A stretch of DNA of 64,000 nucleotides, from contig JAKNDB010000098.1 in the NCBI GenBank assembly GCA_024305405.1, positions 3,901,501 through 3,965,500 on the forward strand, given 5' to 3'. Positions 13,001 to 26,023 of this stretch are shown here, piece after piece (within the stretch, counting starts at the first letter, position 1; each line of letters begins with the position of its first letter). Origin of the DNA: Dirofilaria immitis. Taxonomy: Eukaryota; Nematoda; Chromadorea; Rhabditida; Onchocercidae. Both the position numbers and the translations under genes were made by a program. A model generated the notes under the pieces. The model saw only the letters and a list, made by a program, of their open reading frames with translations, was not told the DNA's origin and searched no databases.

Positions 13001-16000
13001 ATGCATAATTGAAATAAGCAGCATTATTTTATCCAGTCAACATATTTCCCTGCAGAAGTTTTTTGTTCTATAAATTTTTTCATTTTAAAATGAAATAGTT
13101 CACTTAAGACTTCTGCAAGCACGAATTGATCAACAGTTTGCTCTGATTGCTGAATTACGCAAAACGAATGGGAAATTAGAAGCTGACGTTGAATTACAGA
13201 GGCAAACACAATTGATGCTTACAAAACAAGTGAGAAATCCTTTTCTTTCTCAAAAATATTATATACAATTCCTTCACTTGCTTCTTTTTGTACGTAACAT
13301 TTCTGTGTTAAACGCCAGCAATAGATAGCTATGAAGTATGGATTAGTTTCAAGCTTTATTAAAATTTAAATTCAATTACACATTGCCACCAATTAAGACT
13401 GACATCTAGGATCCAGTCGTTTAAATATGACATGAACTACCTATCAGCTTGCTTAAAACGCTGGTTTAATATATATATAATTGATGTCTCTTATGAAGAT
13501 ATGTCGTCTTTTAATAACATAAAATGATATGAGAAAGGTCGAATACTGATCAGTGCAGTGTATGGTCACTCTGTGTGTTTTATTTACAAAAGAAACTTGT
13601 TGATTATAACGATGCGAAAAAAGAGTTTGAATTTAGTTTCAGCTTTGTGGAAATTACATATAAACGATGTCTGAATAAAATAAAATGGTTCAAAAGTAAA
13701 AGTCAATAACATAATTGATTTTATTAATAAAAAATTTGCCTTTGTTAAATAAAACAGTATCTTTTTTTAGTCAGAAAATGATTCAAATGAATTAAGCTTG
13801 ACGCGTGAGAAGTATATCAAGTTAAATAGCAACTATAAGATGACCGATGAACGGTGTAGGAAGTTGCAGGAAGAGCTCATGGAAACGAAGGGAGAAGTTG
13901 CCAAATATAAGTTCGTTTTTGTGTTCTTAAATAAATTAGAATGTTAAGAACAATGTAATTTTCAGTAATGTCGAGCATAGAGTTCGAGAATTTATGTTAA
14001 TAAAGAACATCAAAACATTCCTGATGCTATATTACTTAGTATTTTCAAGATATTATGAATGATGTTACTTTTCGCTACAGGACTGATGTAGAGGCTCTTA
14101 TGGAACAAGTTTCGCTTTTGCGGAGCACGGAAGGGCGATTGCAGCAAGAGTTGCATATTCTGCGAGAATCAAATTACAGTAATGAAAAAATGTCGTATAC
14201 TTTGAAGCAGCTAGAGGTTGTCATTTGTTTTTCCTGTATGGGTTTTTTGGTAGAAATAAAATTTTTCAGGATTATCAAATGCTCTTTAAATAGTAAGATT
14301 CTAAAGATTCGTACGGTTCGAAGAGGGATTGGATTGACTTCATAATTAAGACATCATAGAAAATTGCTTTCAGAATCGTCTGCAACATAATGATGAAGAA
14401 AAGGTGAAAATTTTGGAAGACCAATTAAACCTTGCCAAAAATGAAAATGAATCTTTGAAAAAATTTGTTAGCGAAATTTCGGAACAACATCGTATGATCA
14501 GTTTGGACTTGAAGGTGTGATTTTCCAAATTTCTGTTTTTATAGATTCATAAGTGGATGGAGAGGGAGTATTTCCTTTCATTTATAATGAGTTGTGGTAG
14601 GGATTTTTCTAGATGACAACGAATAAAATCCAGACGGAGCGCGATCAGGCACTGGCTAGCAAGAAATCAGCAGAAGAACGGTTGGCTTGGAAAGATAAAG
14701 AACTGAATGATTTGCAAAAAAATATGATGATTTGATGAATCAGTTGAAAGCACCAGATGCATCGCTCGGTAAATGGATTATTGTTAAATTAAAAGTGAAG
14801 GACAGTGCAGTTCTTTTCTCATAAATCATTATGATTTAATAATTATTTGAAGTTACTCAGTTTCTAAATTTCGAATTTTGTTATATTATTATGAGCAGAT
14901 ATCCAAGTTTTTCATTTCCCAGAATCTACCGATGGTGGTTGTAAAAAGAGGCACAGCAGCTCCGAAATCGTAACAGTTATTTGGAAAATCAATTGAAAGA
15001 CATGTCTCGCAGGCTGGAAGGTTTGTTAATTTTTTGTCAAATACTTTTGTTTTTAGAGTAGCATTGTAGTATTGATTAAATAGTATCTTCTCTTGGATTT
15101 CTTTGAAATCTTTTCGTTATTTGGAAATGGATACCATCGAAAATACCATCAAAAACTTAATCAAATCGAGAAACTATTGTGAATTGAATATTATATTCCA
15201 CTTATAATTTTGGCGAAAATAACTTAATGATGAACAGGGTTATGCATTGCTGCTGCTGCTTGATATACTTATATTTGCTATTTTAAATAACCAGCTACAA
15301 AATGAATTGCTTGCACCACAAAAATATTTTTGAATTTTTATCAAAGTTTCATCTACTTTTTGAAATGATTGAATTAGTTTTTCAGCAAATGAGAAAATGT
15401 TATCAATACGTGAACAGGAACTTGCAGAAATTAATAAGCTGAGTAATAACATGGAAACAACATTATTGGAGCAGGGAGCAGTAAGTTAATTAACTTTTTA
15501 TTCATATTAATTTATTCATATTTATTTCTTTATTATTTTAGTTATTATGTCATGGAATTAGCAGTAGACTTTTTTACATGATATTTCATACGGAGTTACT
15601 TTTTAGAGCGCTCTTGCTGAACGAAATAGCCTGCAAGCAATGTTGGATTTGGTGAAAGGACAGTTGAATGAAAGGTTATTTATTTTTACCTATATAGCTT
15701 GAAATATTAAAAGACAAATTATTAATGGACTTTGATTAGTGCTTCATAAAATTGATGAAATTTAAGGTTTTTATAGTAAATTCTCACAATTATTATAAAA
15801 CAGTAAGTGGAATATCATAATTAATTTGGTATATAGCAGTTCAATCCAAAATTAGTTGGAAATCATACCTCAAACTAAGGGATAAAGGAGAAAATGATAA
15901 ATTTAGTAAGAAGATATTTATGAGGTCAATAGTTTTTAGTGTAACAGTAGTTGAAAATCAACGAGCAGAAATTGTTGTACTGGAACAAAAATTACAAGAA

Positions 16001-19000
16001 GTGACCAACAAAACGGAGCAGCTGAAGATGGAAAACATAAAAGAGTATCAGGGTTTAGAGAAGCGATGCAACATTTTGGAAATGCAGAAAGCTAACGCTG
16101 AGGCTCGAATACGTGAACTGGAATTAGAAAATGCGAAAATTGCTGCTGCACAAGTTTCGGTATATGATCATAATTTTTGAAACTCTTACTGATATAATTT
16201 TTACACGATATTTTGAAATCCTCTGATTTTGGCGTTTATTTTACATTATTTTTTTCATGTGGATGAAATTTCTGCGATCTTTTTTATTTGTGGTTGATAA
16301 TGATTATGAAATTACATTGAGATGCATGGGTCCAATCTTAGTGATGAGTCTAAAATAAGGCTCTACGCGTTATTTGGATAATAGAATAAGCGAAATACTG
16401 AATACTGAATATATCAGTTAAATGATGTGTAGATTTTCTTTATGTAGTTTGACGAAGAAAGCAGCCGGCTGAAAGAAGAAATCAACAAGTTAGAGCAAGC
16501 GCTTCATGTCAAAGAGACTGAATTTGTAAATTTGAAAAATACTGCAATTGAACTTGAGCAGAAATCCGAAGACGTTAAACGAAGTTGTTCATCGGAAGTG
16601 GTTTGTGATTTGTTTATTCTCTTTGCTTTCATTCTTTTTGTTTTGAAAATGCATAAATTCGTTTCTACTAACGACTTAGCTAACTGAACAAATTTCAGGC
16701 TGCACTTCGCTTAGAAAGGAATCGATTTGAAGAGGATCTTAATGTAGCTAATAAATTAATTGATGAGCAAAAGCAGAAGCTCGAAGAAATGGGTGATAAT
16801 TTAATGAAGGTAAGCATTTCCGACATATCATATGAAATACGTTTGCATCATTGATATGAAAATTGAAAACAGAAAATTTACTATGGGCTCAATTTAGCTA
16901 TTTCTGTGAGACTTAGAAATGGCAATTTGATATAGAATTGAACAAGTCTAAGATCCAAACATAAAATTATGGGACTTAATCTGACAAAGAAAGAATTTGC
17001 CTGCAGAAATCATTTTAAACTTCGCTCATCTTCAGTAATTTGTTGCAGATAACAGAGCGTATGACTGTTTTGGAACGTTCTGGAAGTATTTCAACTTCTA
17101 GTGAGGATACTGTTACACCTATCGGTTCCAAATCATCAGTTGCACTATATGAAGTCATTAAATATTTGCAAGGAGAAAATCGACAAGTAAACTTTTTTAT
17201 TCTCTGCGAAAATATAATATATTCCAATGCTTTTATGAACTTCAAAATTCAAGGGATTATTAAATTTTAGTGTTGATGTCTTTAAAAAAATTTAGGCTAT
17301 GGAACGAATGATGAATGCTGAACTGCAGTGGAAGCGTTTGCAAGTTCAGCAAACTATAGCTGACGAACATCGAGTGAAATTGGAAGAAGAAATTCAAAAA
17401 CTTCGGAGTGAAGCTGAAGTTTGTTTATTTTTGTTTTATTTGTATTGATTTGTAAGCAGGATTGTCCTATTATTCAACGTTAATTTGAATTCATATTTTG
17501 CTTCGTGTTATCAACTTTTTGAACAGTAAATCAATATCGGCGTAAATTATTGTTATTAAAGAAGCAGATATAGCTAAATCTATCAATATTTATTTTTAAG
17601 ATTAAAGCGGCAAAAATCTCAAACCACTCGGGATCACTTAATTGTTGCACTCAGTTCTATGAGTGTAAATTATTATATTTCCAGGCACATGTTCGTTCAA
17701 TTGCCGAAACAAGTGAAATGGTAGCACGATTGACATTAATGGAAGATATACAAAAGGAAAATCAGAACTTAAAACTGCAAAATGAAAAATTAATGCATCG
17801 CAATGAACAACTATCGAAAAATGTACTATTTTAAGTTATTCTATGAATAAATAAGAACTGATGTGGAAAATCTGAGATATGTAATTTGGTCATATTTTGA
17901 TTTTTTTTCCTTTGTTTCAGGTAAACGATTTGCAAGTACGTATTGCTGGTTTGGGTGCAGAAAAAGTTACGGAAAAAGGAAGATTACAAAATGTCTGCGC
18001 TGATTTGCAAACATGTCGGAAAGAGGTAGTGATATAGTTATAGTATTTCTAGTTTCATTAATTTTCAACCTTCTTATTTAGATGCTTTCTGAAATAGTAT
18101 TTCCAGAATTTTGGGAAAATAGATTTCTCATTTGTATTCATTGATAAATATCAAAGTTTTTTTCAGCTTGAATCCTGGAAGGAAAGGCATAATCAAGTAT
18201 TGATTTCTTTGGGTAAATTTGGACCTGAAAGAGTGGTTGCCTTAAAGTACTAATTTTTTCTTTTGATATGTTGTTTCTTTCGTAATTACATCTAATAAAA
18301 TTTAGGCTTTTTTGGTTTCTTGCTCAATAAAACTAAATTTTAGTAACGAAGTTGAGTCACTGAAGCGCAAGCTAAGCATGATGATAATAGAGCGCGATTC
18401 ATTGAAAAAGAATTAGAAAAATCTGTTCACGAATCAACACCAAAGTAAGTTTTTTGTGTTTAATAAGCATTGATATCACTTATTCATGTTCAGTAAGCAT
18501 CCCTTTGTCATACATTTTTTATCTATAATGAATTGAAAATTAATCTTGCGAGGTTGACTGATCTCGTCACCTTGGTAAATCTCATTTTAAAAATTTGATG
18601 GACATCAGTGTGTTTTGTTTACTGTATTAAGCAACCATTGGTTAGTGCGTTTCTCGAGGTAAATTGAGTAGGTTAACTTGTATGTTGCTTGAAACGTCTC
18701 AATGAAATTTTTAACTTTGTTGTAAATAATTTCATAATTTCTTGCCTTCATATGTATTATTTATGTTACTTTTATTATCATCGGAATAAAATCGTTTCCA
18801 GAGAAGTCTTGGCAGATATGCAGAAGAAACTTGATGAAAGTGAATCGGAACGACTCAAACTGTCAGCGAAATTTGAGCAAGCTAGATTAATTGCACGTCG
18901 ATACAGGATGAAATCTCAAACATTGGAAAAAGAAGTTGAAGGACTAAAAGCGAAACCGACTGAAAAATCAATGGTAGAAGAGGAAAATGCCACAGAAACT

Positions 19001-22000
19001 GCAAGACTGAAACAAGAATTGTTTGCATTACGTGCCGAAATTGAGAAGCAAAAGCAACAGGTAACATTTTTATCTGATTTGATTGCATAATTTGTAAAAT
19101 TTACCATTTCAATCTTCAGTTACTATTCTAATCTGCAGTATGAAATTAAGGTAAATTATATCGCATTTCTTTATAGCAGACCCTGAATTTTAACTGTTCA
19201 GCAAACTCTTTCAGAAAATTGTGCCTCGAACTGGTTGGCCAGTTGATGTGGGAACTGGTAGTACACAACCAACGAAAGCAAGTACAATTCTTCAGACTCA
19301 ATTGAAACAATTAGAAGAACTCAATCAGCAGAATAGAGTTGGAATTTATTGATTTTCACGTAAAAATTAAAGAGAATTCATCTTGAATAACTATTATCGT
19401 AATTTCACGCCTTGATTATATGATCATTTCAATACATTTCCCAGTAATGCATCGGATGCAACTACATATGTTCTTTAGAAATGGCTTAGTCTTTAAACTA
19501 TACGCTTTACTATATACGATAATGATTTTCGTTGATTGCATTCATAGTACTCTTTTATTGCATACTTAAAGTTTTTAAAGATATTTCATTTTATGATTTT
19601 GATAAACTTAGCATCAATGTGGTGAATATTTGATAATGGCTCCTGTAATATTTTTTTAGGATTTATCAAAGCAATTAGAAGAATCTGCTGAAAGATATAA
19701 GGTATCACAAGCAAAATTGACCGAAGCTGAAACTAGAATCCGAGAACTGAAGACGGAAAGTGATACCAAAGGTTTGTCATTCTTTGAAAGTTAGTATGAA
19801 TTTTTTTAAGGTTTTTATAATCATTTTAAAATTTTGATACCTTTTTCTTTTTCTTTCTGTTACTAATTTTTTCCCGACTTCCAAAAAATAGTTTTGCAGA
19901 AGAATTACGTTTTCGATTAAATTCAATCACAAGTATGTTAACCAAAAAGAACAAGAAGTAGCTCGACTGCGTGAAACAGCTAAACAGTCAGATGAGACTT
20001 ACCAAGAGAAAATAAAATCACTGGAAGCTGCATTGGATACATGTCGCAAAGAAGCCATCAATCGCCCTAGTTTTCTTGGAACGGCATTTGCTAAACCTGT
20101 CAGGTAATTTTTTTAATATTAAAATCGATTTGCTATTGCAACAATTCATATTTATTTGGTTAGCTACCTCCATTAACTCGGACCGCCTTACGAACTTTTG
20201 TCTTTTGAAATTGCAGAAATAGTTTTTATCATTAGCTTATCTTATTGGATAATTTTTTCCAGTCAGTTAATATCCTCATATTCTGAAAAATATATATTCA
20301 ATACCAATTTTAGACCAATATGAAAGCTAATCGATTTCCCCGCTACTTGCTTCGAAGTAGAGTAGCCTAATGGTTTATAGTTTCCATTAAATTTCTTGGA
20401 ATTTGAACCTAATTCCATTATAATATTTTTTCTAGCTCATCTACATCTGCGATTTCTCAAAGTCAAAGTTCCCCTGTTGCTGTACCGGTTGCTACCAATA
20501 CTACTGGAGTAGACTTTCCTTCCTTATCCAAAGAAGGTAAGTTATTTTTATTCAGAAGTGTTTTTTTTTAAATGTTTTAGGTTAACTTTCATGATGTTGC
20601 TGTGCAAGGTGAAGGCCTACGGATTCAAACTCTGAATAAGACAGGGCAAAGATATTCTTTGCAGTTCTTTTAAAATTTCTTCAGGATAATTGCAGTAATG
20701 AAGCAAAAAAAGAAAATTTTTGTATAAAAAATTGTACTGTCGGGGAAAAAAATGGAAGGAGGAGAGGGAAGGAGGGGAGAGGGAGATGATAGTTCGTATC
20801 TTTTCTTCGGGTCTGTTCTTTTTCGTTTCACCATTGCTGTTTCTTGACCCCGTGGTTCCTGTTGCATCAAATTGTCCTCTGAACTGTTGTTCCTGTCGAA
20901 CAGCTGCTATCAAAGAACTGCTCCTAAATAACTGTCGAACTGAGCTTGAATTGTCGTCGAGTAACTGCTCCTCACTATCGAATTGTTTATTGCCGAACTG
21001 CTTCTCGAACTGTGACCTTAGATAGAATTTGAGTTGCCGTCGATTAACTGCTTGATCGTCAAGTCGTCGTTGTTGAACTGCTTCTCAAACTTAAAGAAAT
21101 TAAGCCACAGTCCTCCCTTATATAAACCTTCGGCTTGTTGACTCTAGACGGATTGATCTCATTTGTTGACCGGTGAATAAATCGAGCGCTTTGATTGAGA
21201 ATATCTTCATATGTTTATCCTTTTAGCTTACTGATCTCATAATTTAGCGCGCTATTTACTTTAATGTCCTTTTTAACATTTCTATCTATATAAAACCATT
21301 TACATGTTTCGGCTTTCGCCAACATATACCTGATATATTTCAGAAGCACCAACCACTTCACATCCGTTGCCGCTTGATAAATCTCCTGTAACGATTACTG
21401 CTATACAAAATCAGAAATATGAAGACACGAAACAAGCAGCAGCAGTTGTTGGAAGTATTGAGGAACAGGAAACACATCGAAGTACACCTGTATCAACAAC
21501 TAGTGAACAGGTGTTACTTAATTTTTCTATATTCGTCAATTTATAAGAATAAGAAATAAGATCCAAATAATGGAAGATAATCCGTCGATTTACTACTAAA
21601 ATATATCTTTAATATGTTGTTTCTGGCAATGACATATAGATTTGTACCAAGGAGGAGGTCGGAGGTGGTGAGGTGGGGAAGGAAGGGTGTATACCATGTC
21701 TTGACAATTTTTTATCCAATAAAACTATTTTTTTTGCGGATTTTAAAATAAATGAATGTCAAAGATTTTGCTGAATATTTTTGCAGAGTAACACTGTGAG
21801 CCAATCCTCTTCTGGTGATATTAAACAAGTACGATTACAACAGCATAATGGTTAGTTTGCAGATCTAGTTAAATTCGTATTTACTTTTAGTAATTTGGAA
21901 CTTGCTTGTCAATTTTACTGCATGAAAAAAATTTTTATCTCAAGAGAAAAAGGCTTAGAAAAGATTTGTTTTTGCTGTGTCATACGTCACTATGATAAAT

Positions 22001-25000
22001 TACTTCATAATTTTCAATCAGAGATTTCATTAGCTATTCTAATTTAGTTACTTCTGGAAATGGCGATGGCGCAAATATCATCACAAGCAGTGTAGCAAGT
22101 GGAGATGTACCAACTGCAATACAAGGGATCGTGTCGCAAGTGGGACTGCAACCGATTTCGATGAGCCGCAATGAAAATGAACCGTTAAGAAAACGAGCGT
22201 ATATACCGTCAAGGTTACATCCATTACTTTCAGATGATCGCGAATTCTTTTAGTGTTCAATTTTTATTTAAACTATCGATTTATTTCGCTTTTTAGTGAT
22301 CAAATTGAAACAGGATCGGATGTTTTAGAACCGCGAAAACGTTATCGAGGAAGTCCTATGGGACAGGTATAATTTCTTCTTGCTGCCTCTGCAAAATCAT
22401 TGTAAATGATGATTTTTTCTTTAGTTGATTTATAAAAATTTGGATGTATTCAGGATTTCTACAAAGGCGAGTGGTCAGGAAAAAGAAGGAAGGTTGTTAG
22501 AGAGAAAAGTTTTATTAAAAGAGTAAGAATAGCTAAGCAAATTTATTTTTCTATATTTTGAAGGTTTCCACTAGTGGTCGTTTCATGAAGTCAGGAAGTG
22601 AATCACGGGTTGATATCGAGCAGCATGCTACGGATGAAGCTGAACATGAACAGCAAGAAAATGGTTGGTTTCGTGATGTAAATAACTTTTGTATGATATT
22701 ACCATTTGCATTGATCATAAAATAGCTGATATTGAATTTCTTTGAACAGTTGAGACAACTACAAATCCTGAAGGTGACTCATCAGACAGCATGAGGAGAA
22801 TTGAAACAGGGAAGAGTACTAAATCGGCTGTTGAAGTTCAGGTTTCTTTTGTTTAAAATTTCTTATTTTACTTTTATGTGTTTTTAATGTCGATTTACTT
22901 AGTTTGAGTTATGATTCATTCTATTTTCAATGTTTTTTTAACGTACTTCACATCATTGAAATTTTTTTTTAACTTAATATGCGTATCTTATAATAGCAGT
23001 CTATAAAACACTATCGAATTGAGTAATTTTATCAATAGATTATTATTTTGCTAACAACTTGAAAATTTCATTGGTTTTGCAGGAAGTCAGTGCGGATGTT
23101 AGTTATGAAGCAGTTGGTGAAGGAGTAGCACAAGAAGGGCATGATGAGGATGAGCAAATTGAGGACAATGATCATGATGTTATAGTTGGTGAAGATCTTG
23201 GGCGAGAAGTTTCAGCAGATGAAGATAATCTTAGTGAAGAAGCGGTTAGTGAAAAGACTAATCTGATGTCATTCAGTATAGTTGGTGAAATTCTTCATCA
23301 CTAAGAAAACTAATATTGTTTGCAGTTGATTTATTCTCATTTGAGAAATTCTAAAATTTTCAGACGAGAAGTCAATATTGATTTCTAACATTTACGAACT
23401 ATTGTTAGCATGAATTGTTATCACCAAAAAAATAAATTTTTCAGGGCGATGAAATGTTAGAAGAGATGGAGGATGAGGAATTCGATGAAGAGGAACCGGA
23501 TGAAGAGGGTGAACTCGAATTACCCCTACATTATAGAAGACCTAGTTACCGTACTGCGCGAAGCGGACCGCGTCTAGTTAGTTCTTATTAAAAATAATTT
23601 CAGAAAGTTTAAGATGTTCAGGGTTGACTACTTCTTTTATTTGCATAAAAATTTCGAAGCCTTAAAAACCATTCCATTATTAATATTTATTAATAAAAAA
23701 TTAAGTTAGAATTTTTTTGACGTTTTTCTAATTTTGGCTCTTCCAAAGTATATTTGTAAGCTTGCCAAATTATGCTTAAAATTTTCATTTTCTAAATTTG
23801 AAGTTTCGGTCCTTGTTATTAATAAATATTAATATTTATTGGAATAGTTTTTTTTAATTCGAACTAATTACATATGTATTTATTAACCTTCAGTTACGGC
23901 ATGCTGGAATTAATTTATCTTCATCCAACTCGGTTTTTAATAATTACAAACCAATTATCAGAATTTTTGCAAAAATTTCTGAGCGATTTACAAGATTTAC
24001 AGGAAAATGATGGTGATGAAGATGACGGTGTGATTCTAATCGAAGATGATGATGACGGTGAAATGGAACATTCACGTTCTCCAGCAGATCTTTCTATGGA
24101 TGAAGCACATGGTGAGGATCATAAACGTTCTGTTATTGTTGATGATGATGTGGAAACTAGCACTGCTGAAGCTCGTGAACTGCAAGACGTTCAAGGTTTG
24201 CTCGTTTAATCTCAAAATCGTTTTTGATGATTAGATTCTGCATTGATTTTCTTTTCAAGAAACACAGAACAAAAAACCTGAAGTGAATTATTCTTTTTTC
24301 ACATCTAAAGTGTTTATTTTTTGTTTGAAAATGATGTCTGTAATATATTAGGCGAATCCACTCGACGCATAGAACTCAGGTCAGAAGCAGCTTCAGAGCA
24401 TTCTGGTACTACTTCGCATATGGATTCATCAACATCACAGACTTTTGTCGCAGATCTTACGGGTGGCGCTGAAACAAGCCGTTCCGAGTAGGAATTTGTT
24501 TAAAAATCAAAGTTTCGTAATTATTTAAAGATATGGTGAATTGTTTGACTACATAACTTTTTCTTTCATCAAGGAAACTTTCAAAATTTTTTTGCATTTG
24601 TCAAACGTGAAGGAAAACTTAGAATCTTAGAACCTCGAATTGATTAGTTCTTCAATTTTTATTGAAAAAACTTGCTTTTCTGGGATCCGTAAACTTTTAT
24701 AACTCGTTATAAATTTTTTCAAACATTTTACTATCCTCACTTTAGACATGGTAATTCAGAAGCGCTTTATGTACCGTCTGCAGAACTTGATTCACAGCCT
24801 CATTCATTGGATATAACTTCACAAGAAGGTGGTGATGGTATGATATTCTTGCAACTGAATAAATCTTAGTTTTATTGGAGAATTAAAATATAATGGAATG
24901 TTAAATATCAGAAATTGAATGATGTTACTCTATTTAGTTGTGTCCGGTTCAGAATTGCATGTGGTACGGGATTCACCGCTGCTTATCGGTATTTATGTTT

Positions 25001-26023
25001 ATATTCACTTAACATTATATGTTTTTGGAATGGACTAAATTCCTTGCATACTGGTTGCAGTCTTATGCACTGAATGCTAAAGTATTCAATATTAACATAT
25101 GAAATATTCAATAATGATGTACTATGATATTTTTATTCAGAATATGGGATACTGATAAAGTTCTCTAATGATTTATTTTTGTAAATTCTGAAAAAAATAT
25201 TTATAGAAAATATTGAATCTGACAGTCGCGGTGCTTCAAGTACTGTTGCTCCGATAACAGGTACAGATGTTGATAGCGGTGAAAGCGAACATGCGTTGAT
25301 GATTGAAGAAGGAGGGAATGATGTGGCGGAAGAAGAGCAAGGGGATAGGCATGCTACACAGACAGACGATGAGGCAGGATCATCAGGACCGAGTACATCA
25401 GATGGATCAACAACAAGACGTATCAGAATACGATATCCTGATATAACGGAACCTACTTCAAGCAGGTAATGCAATAATTCTTAGCATGGAACAAGGAGCT
25501 TCTTGCGTAATATTGCAGTGCTGTTAAAAACAGAAAAAAAAATATTTTGACGTATTTGCAAACTGATCTAGAGAATTATTTCATTTAATATACCGATAGG
25601 TTATGAAATGTTTTTAAATAAGAACTCAACTTTTTTGATTTTATGCTATTAAATCACTATTTTCACGATTAAGCACTGAATTATAGCAGTTTAAAGTTAA
25701 CATCTGTTTTTGGATTCTTTGATTTGGGTTCTTAATTTACTTATTATTTTTAACTTGCAACACTAACGATTCTTTACAATCTTGAGATTAAGAGCATATT
25801 GTCATTTAATGGTTGTTTAGCATTGGTTCGCCATTAAAGCAGTAAAAATTTTAACTTGTCATCGATTGCTTTGATAGTTAGAACGATTTCTCGACTGTTC
25901 TCGAAGTAACATTTAAAATGAAATGTCGATTTTAGCAGCGATGCAACTCATCAGATTTCGGGTTCTGCGCAACGTGGAGGACGTGCTACGTTATTACGTC
26001 GTGGACGCGGATATCGTATGTAA
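7008..26023 (+). CDS. TPR: Nucleoprotein TPR / Megator (NPP-21-like), nuclear-pore basket filament
   Basis: TPR forms coiled-coil filaments of the nuclear basket and acts in mRNA export control and spindle-checkpoint anchoring. The gene starts at 7008 (exon 7008-7206) and has roughly 40 short exons, nearly all heptad-rich with Lys, Glu, Gln and Leu. The diagnostic block is at 11430-11940: [23 protein letters not shown] and [15 protein letters not shown] line up in order with the conserved TPR segment. After about 22080 the coiled coil gives way to a Ser/Thr-rich and strongly acidic tail (for example 23090-23240 and 24000-24190). The last exon (about 25937-26023) ends in a Gly/Arg-rich peptide, RRGRGYRM, as TPR tails do. 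Five -1 frameshifts in A-containing sites (8143, 10210, 14716, 18405, 19940) break the assembled frame and are listed separately. AATAAA signals lie at 26396 and 26518. The family call is very secure; exon edges are approximate. Confidence 0.94.
8143..8147 (+). other. Apparent -1 frameshift in TPR (A run)
   Basis: Frame 1 reads [18 protein letters not shown] up to the A5 run and then hits a stop in the exon. The next frame continues [13 protein letters not shown] through to the donor near 8238. One missing A in this run explains the break with no other change. Confidence 0.8.
10210..10214 (+). other. Apparent -1 frameshift in TPR (A run)
   Basis: Coding sequence [21 protein letters not shown] runs into an A5 tract. 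After it, the coiled-coil frame [21 protein letters not shown] is one base out. A single missing A accounts for it. Confidence 0.8.
14716..14722 (+). other. Apparent -1 frameshift in TPR (A7 run)
   Basis: The exon encoding KDKELNDLQ meets an A7 tract, and then TGA arrives three codons later. In the frame reached with one more A it continues [15 protein letters not shown] to a good donor near 14770. Confidence 0.85.
18405..18409 (+). other. Apparent -1 frameshift in TPR (A run)
   Basis: [19 protein letters not shown] reaches an A5 tract and then an in-frame TAG. The shifted frame continues [11 protein letters not shown] to the donor near 18446. Confidence 0.85.
19938..19941 (+). other. Apparent -1 frameshift in TPR (short A run)
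   Basis: The exon reads [14 protein letters not shown], then stops at TAG near 19959. The other frame gives [19 protein letters not shown] and stays open for the rest of the exon. The break maps to the ttaacc site at about 19938-19943, and one missing A repairs the match. The run is short, so the exact site is less certain than at the other four. Confidence 0.7.
20595..21324 (+). mobile_element. Candidate degenerate solo LTR inside a TPR intron
   Basis: The 807-bp intron 20537-21343 holds a block richer in G and C than neighbouring introns. Its possible ends are TGTTG (20595) and CAACA (up to 21324), a 5-bp terminal inversion of the TG...CA kind. Inside lie a purine-only stretch (about 20749-20790), at least seven spaced copies of GAACTG-like motifs (20878-21090), a TATATAA box (about 21119) and AATAAA (21176-21181), in LTR order U3-R. 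I find no convincing 5-bp target duplication (CATGA versus TATAC), so it is either old or not an LTR. An open frame across 20720-21025 is a by-product. Confidence 0.4.

Noticed and set aside
20617..21025. Open frames on both strands in a TPR intron
   Set aside because: They fall in the LTR-like insertion and the purine tract. No retroviral-type protein motif is visible and flanking TPR exons splice around them.
7008..26023. Generic myosin or kinesin-like coiled-coil protein as an alternative call for TPR
   Set aside because: No motor domain is present. The block at 11430-11940 with ENKRIENYF and EAKAPLL, and the acidic and Gly/Arg-rich tail, are specific to TPR.
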